Source of the DNA: an uncultured Clostridia bacterium | GTDB lineage: Bacteria > Bacillota > Clostridia > Oscillospirales > Acutalibacteraceae | Length of the DNA stretch: 6,289 nucleotides | Reading direction: 5' to 3' | Assembly (NCBI GenBank): GCA_947168785.1 | Contig: CAMVNL010000154.1 | Coordinates: forward strand, 1 to 6,289 | Shown: positions 5,475 through 6,289 of the stretch, in pieces | How positions within the stretch are numbered: the stretch's first letter is position 1 | How the letters are laid out: the number at the start of each line of letters is the position of its first letter | The notes under the pieces: model-generated | What the model saw: the letters and a program-made list of their open reading frames with translations, nothing else | What the model was told of the DNA's origin: nothing | Databases searched by the model: none | Program-made: the position numbers and the translations under genes

Positions 5475-6058
5475 TCGCCTTTGCCCGTTTTTGCCGCTTT
5501 CAAGGATTTATTTTCCATTGCGGCATGCCGCAGATAAAAAGCCAGCGCGGTCCCCATATAGGCGTGGCTGTAGTCGGGGGAACCGAAGGCGGCGATCACG
5601 TCCTCCACCGGGACGAGGAAACCGTTCAGCAGCTCGTCCGCATCCGGATGCTGCGCGCCGGTGGAAACGAGCTCCTCCGCCAAAAAGCAATGGATATGAT
5701 TTTTGAACAGGGCGGGATTGGCGCTGCACGTTCCAAGCAGCGTGACCTTTCCGGCGCGAAAGCCCGTCTCCTCCAGCAGTTCTCTGGCGGCCGTTTCCTC
5801 GGGCGCTTCCCCGGGATTCACCACCCCGGCGGGAAATTCCGTCGTGAGCTTATCCTCTCCGTGACGCCATTGCCGCACCAGCACAAAGCGGCCCCGGTAG
5901 ACGGCCACCACCACGACCCAGTCCGGGGCGGTGATGGCCAAATAATCCCCTTTGATGCCGGTGGCGGAGACCTCCGCCTGCCGCCAGACGTCAAACACCG
6001 GCGTATGCAGCAACCGCTCCGTCTCTTCCGTGCGCCAGATCAATTCATTGTCGTTCAT
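5471..6058 (-). CDS. Nudix hydrolase, ADP-ribose pyrophosphatase type
   Basis: A cytoplasmic 195-residue protein, the usual size for an ADP-ribose pyrophosphatase of the NudF group. The Nudix box GX5EX7REUXEEXGU is complete: Gly78, Glu84, Arg92, Glu93, Glu96, Glu97, Gly99, with EFPAG (74-78) leading into it. The glutamates bind the metal ions. VLVRQWRHG (59-67) is the strand and loop typical of this group, and Pro115, 16 residues after Gly99, is the position reported to mark ADP-ribose enzymes. It would split ADP-ribose or related nucleotide sugars into AMP and a sugar phosphate. The ATG at 6058 is preceded by AAGGAG with a 10-nt spacer. It ends just before the operon promoter and is probably a separate housekeeping unit. 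The exact substrate is not certain. Confidence 0.92.
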   Translation of the reverse strand: MNDNELIWRTEETERLLHTPVFDVWRQAEVSATGIKGDYLAITAPDWVVVVAVYRGRFVLVRQWRHGEDKLTTEFPAGVVNPGEAPEETAARELLEETGFRAGKVTLLGTCSANPALFKNHIHCFLAEELVSTGAQHPDADELLNGFLVPVEDVIAAFGSPDYSHAYMGTALAFYLRHAAMENKSLKAAKTGKGD

Positions 6059-6068
6059 ATTCCGTTTT

Positions 6069-6079
6069 CTCCTTCCTCC
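6069..6079 (-). promoter_or_regulatory. strong ribosome binding site of the Nudix gene
   Basis: The minus strand reads GGAGGAAGGAG, with the nearer AAGGAG core ending 10 nt before the ATG at 6058. It supports that start codon. No convincing promoter is visible between this site and the hairpin at 6105-6134, so the gene may be transcribed from further upstream. Confidence 0.75.
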
Positions 6080-6104
6080 CGCAGGTCCTTATGGCATAAC
6101 ACGA

Positions 6105-6134
6105 CCCTGCCGGCGGCAAAAACAGCCGGCAGGG
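6105..6134. terminator. strong GC-rich stem-loop upstream of the Nudix gene, possible terminator
   Basis: CCCTGCCGGC (6105-6114) and GCCGGCAGGG (6125-6134) form a perfect 10-bp stem with a 10-nt loop. It lies between the stop of the right-edge gene and the Nudix start. In the minus transcript the U-run is in the loop rather than after the stem, so a classical intrinsic terminator is not clear. It may instead slow polymerase or protect an RNA end. The sequence from here to 6180 holds no gene. Confidence 0.4.
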
Positions 6135-6141
6135 ATGCCTT

Positions 6142-6158
6142 TCGGGCAGATGGCCCGA
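6142..6158. repeat. second small hairpin in the same spacer
   Basis: TCGGGC (6142-6147) and GCCCGA (6153-6158) pair over 6 bp with a 5-nt loop, directly beside the larger stem at 6105-6134. The pair lies 23-39 nt past the stop of the right-edge gene, a normal position for transcript-end structure. No T-tract follows on the minus strand. Confidence 0.4.
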
Positions 6159-6180
6159 CAATATCAGATTGAGTTTTGTA

Positions 6181-6289
6181 TCAGGAATTGTAGATATTGG
6201 CGTCCGCCAGAGGGACGGTGTAGCAGATGTTGCTGCCGTCTGCCGGTTTGTACATACACTCTGAGTTCTCGTTCGCGAAAATCGAAATC
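6181..6289 (-). CDS. C-terminal end of an unidentified gene (partial at right edge)
   Basis: A minus-strand frame enters from the right edge and stops at a TGA (6183-6181), giving 35 residues that end in CYTVPLADANIYNS. Most third codon positions are G or C (AAC, GAG, TAC, CCG, GAC, GGC, ATC, CTG, GCC), as in the other genes here, which supports real coding. The fragment has two Cys, a hydrophilic middle and no membrane segment. I do not recognise the family. It runs the same way as the Nudix gene, 122 bp upstream of it, with two hairpins between. Confidence 0.55.
   Translation of the reverse strand, partial: ISIFANENSECMYKPADGSNICYTVPLADANIYNS

Noticed and set aside
5120..6172. Plus-strand open frame opposite the Nudix gene and the operon promoter
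   Set aside because: It runs through an intergenic region with a consensus promoter and opposite a protein with a complete Nudix box; shadow of GC-rich coding.

Overview
The window is GC-rich and its coding is almost entirely on the minus strand. It looks like a Gram-positive, probably gut-dwelling anaerobe of the Clostridia (Oscillospiraceae/Ruminococcaceae type). The signs are a consensus sigma-A promoter, purine-rich Shine-Dalgarno sites, a type I dockerin pair, a DUF4358-type lipoprotein with a Thr/Ala/Pro linker and a choline-binding-like cell-wall repeat. The taxonomic call is inference from these family signatures.

Reading in the direction of transcription (right to left): (1) the last 35 codons of an unidentified minus-strand gene enter from the right edge (stop at 6181-6183). 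(2) A 122-bp spacer holds two GC-rich hairpins. (3) A Nudix hydrolase of the ADP-ribose pyrophosphatase type (6058-5471) follows, with a strong ribosome binding site. (4) A consensus promoter (-35 at 5474-5469, overlapping the Nudix stop codon; -10 at 5450-5445; 18-bp spacing) and a short leader with a hairpin precede a four-gene run. (5) The run is a secreted SGNH/GDSL hydrolase with Cys-rich repeats, an internal dockerin and a cell-wall-binding repeat (5385-3679); a DUF4358 lipoprotein (3642-2932); an MBOAT O-acyltransferase (2927-1530); and a DHHW/AlgX-like SGNH protein (1526-405). The last three are separated by only 4 and 3 bp, and the first gap is 36 bp, so they form one operon.

The left 404 bp carry no convincing gene. 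A 158-bp element with long imperfect inverted arms (about 248-405) abuts the stop codon of the DHHW gene and looks like a MITE or palindromic intergenic repeat. Next come a GC-rich hairpin, a strong bidirectional terminator (111-152), and near the left edge another hairpin with a doubtful open frame that may be the tail of a convergent plus-strand gene.

Working model: the MBOAT protein moves an acyl group (most likely acetyl) across the membrane, and the membrane-anchored DHHW protein transfers it to an extracellular glycan, as AlgI/AlgJ/AlgX and PatA/PatB do. The DUF4358 lipoprotein is an unassigned accessory on the outer face of the membrane. The wall-associated SGNH hydrolase may remove, remodel or also transfer the same ester groups. 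The Nudix gene is upstream of the operon promoter and is probably housekeeping.
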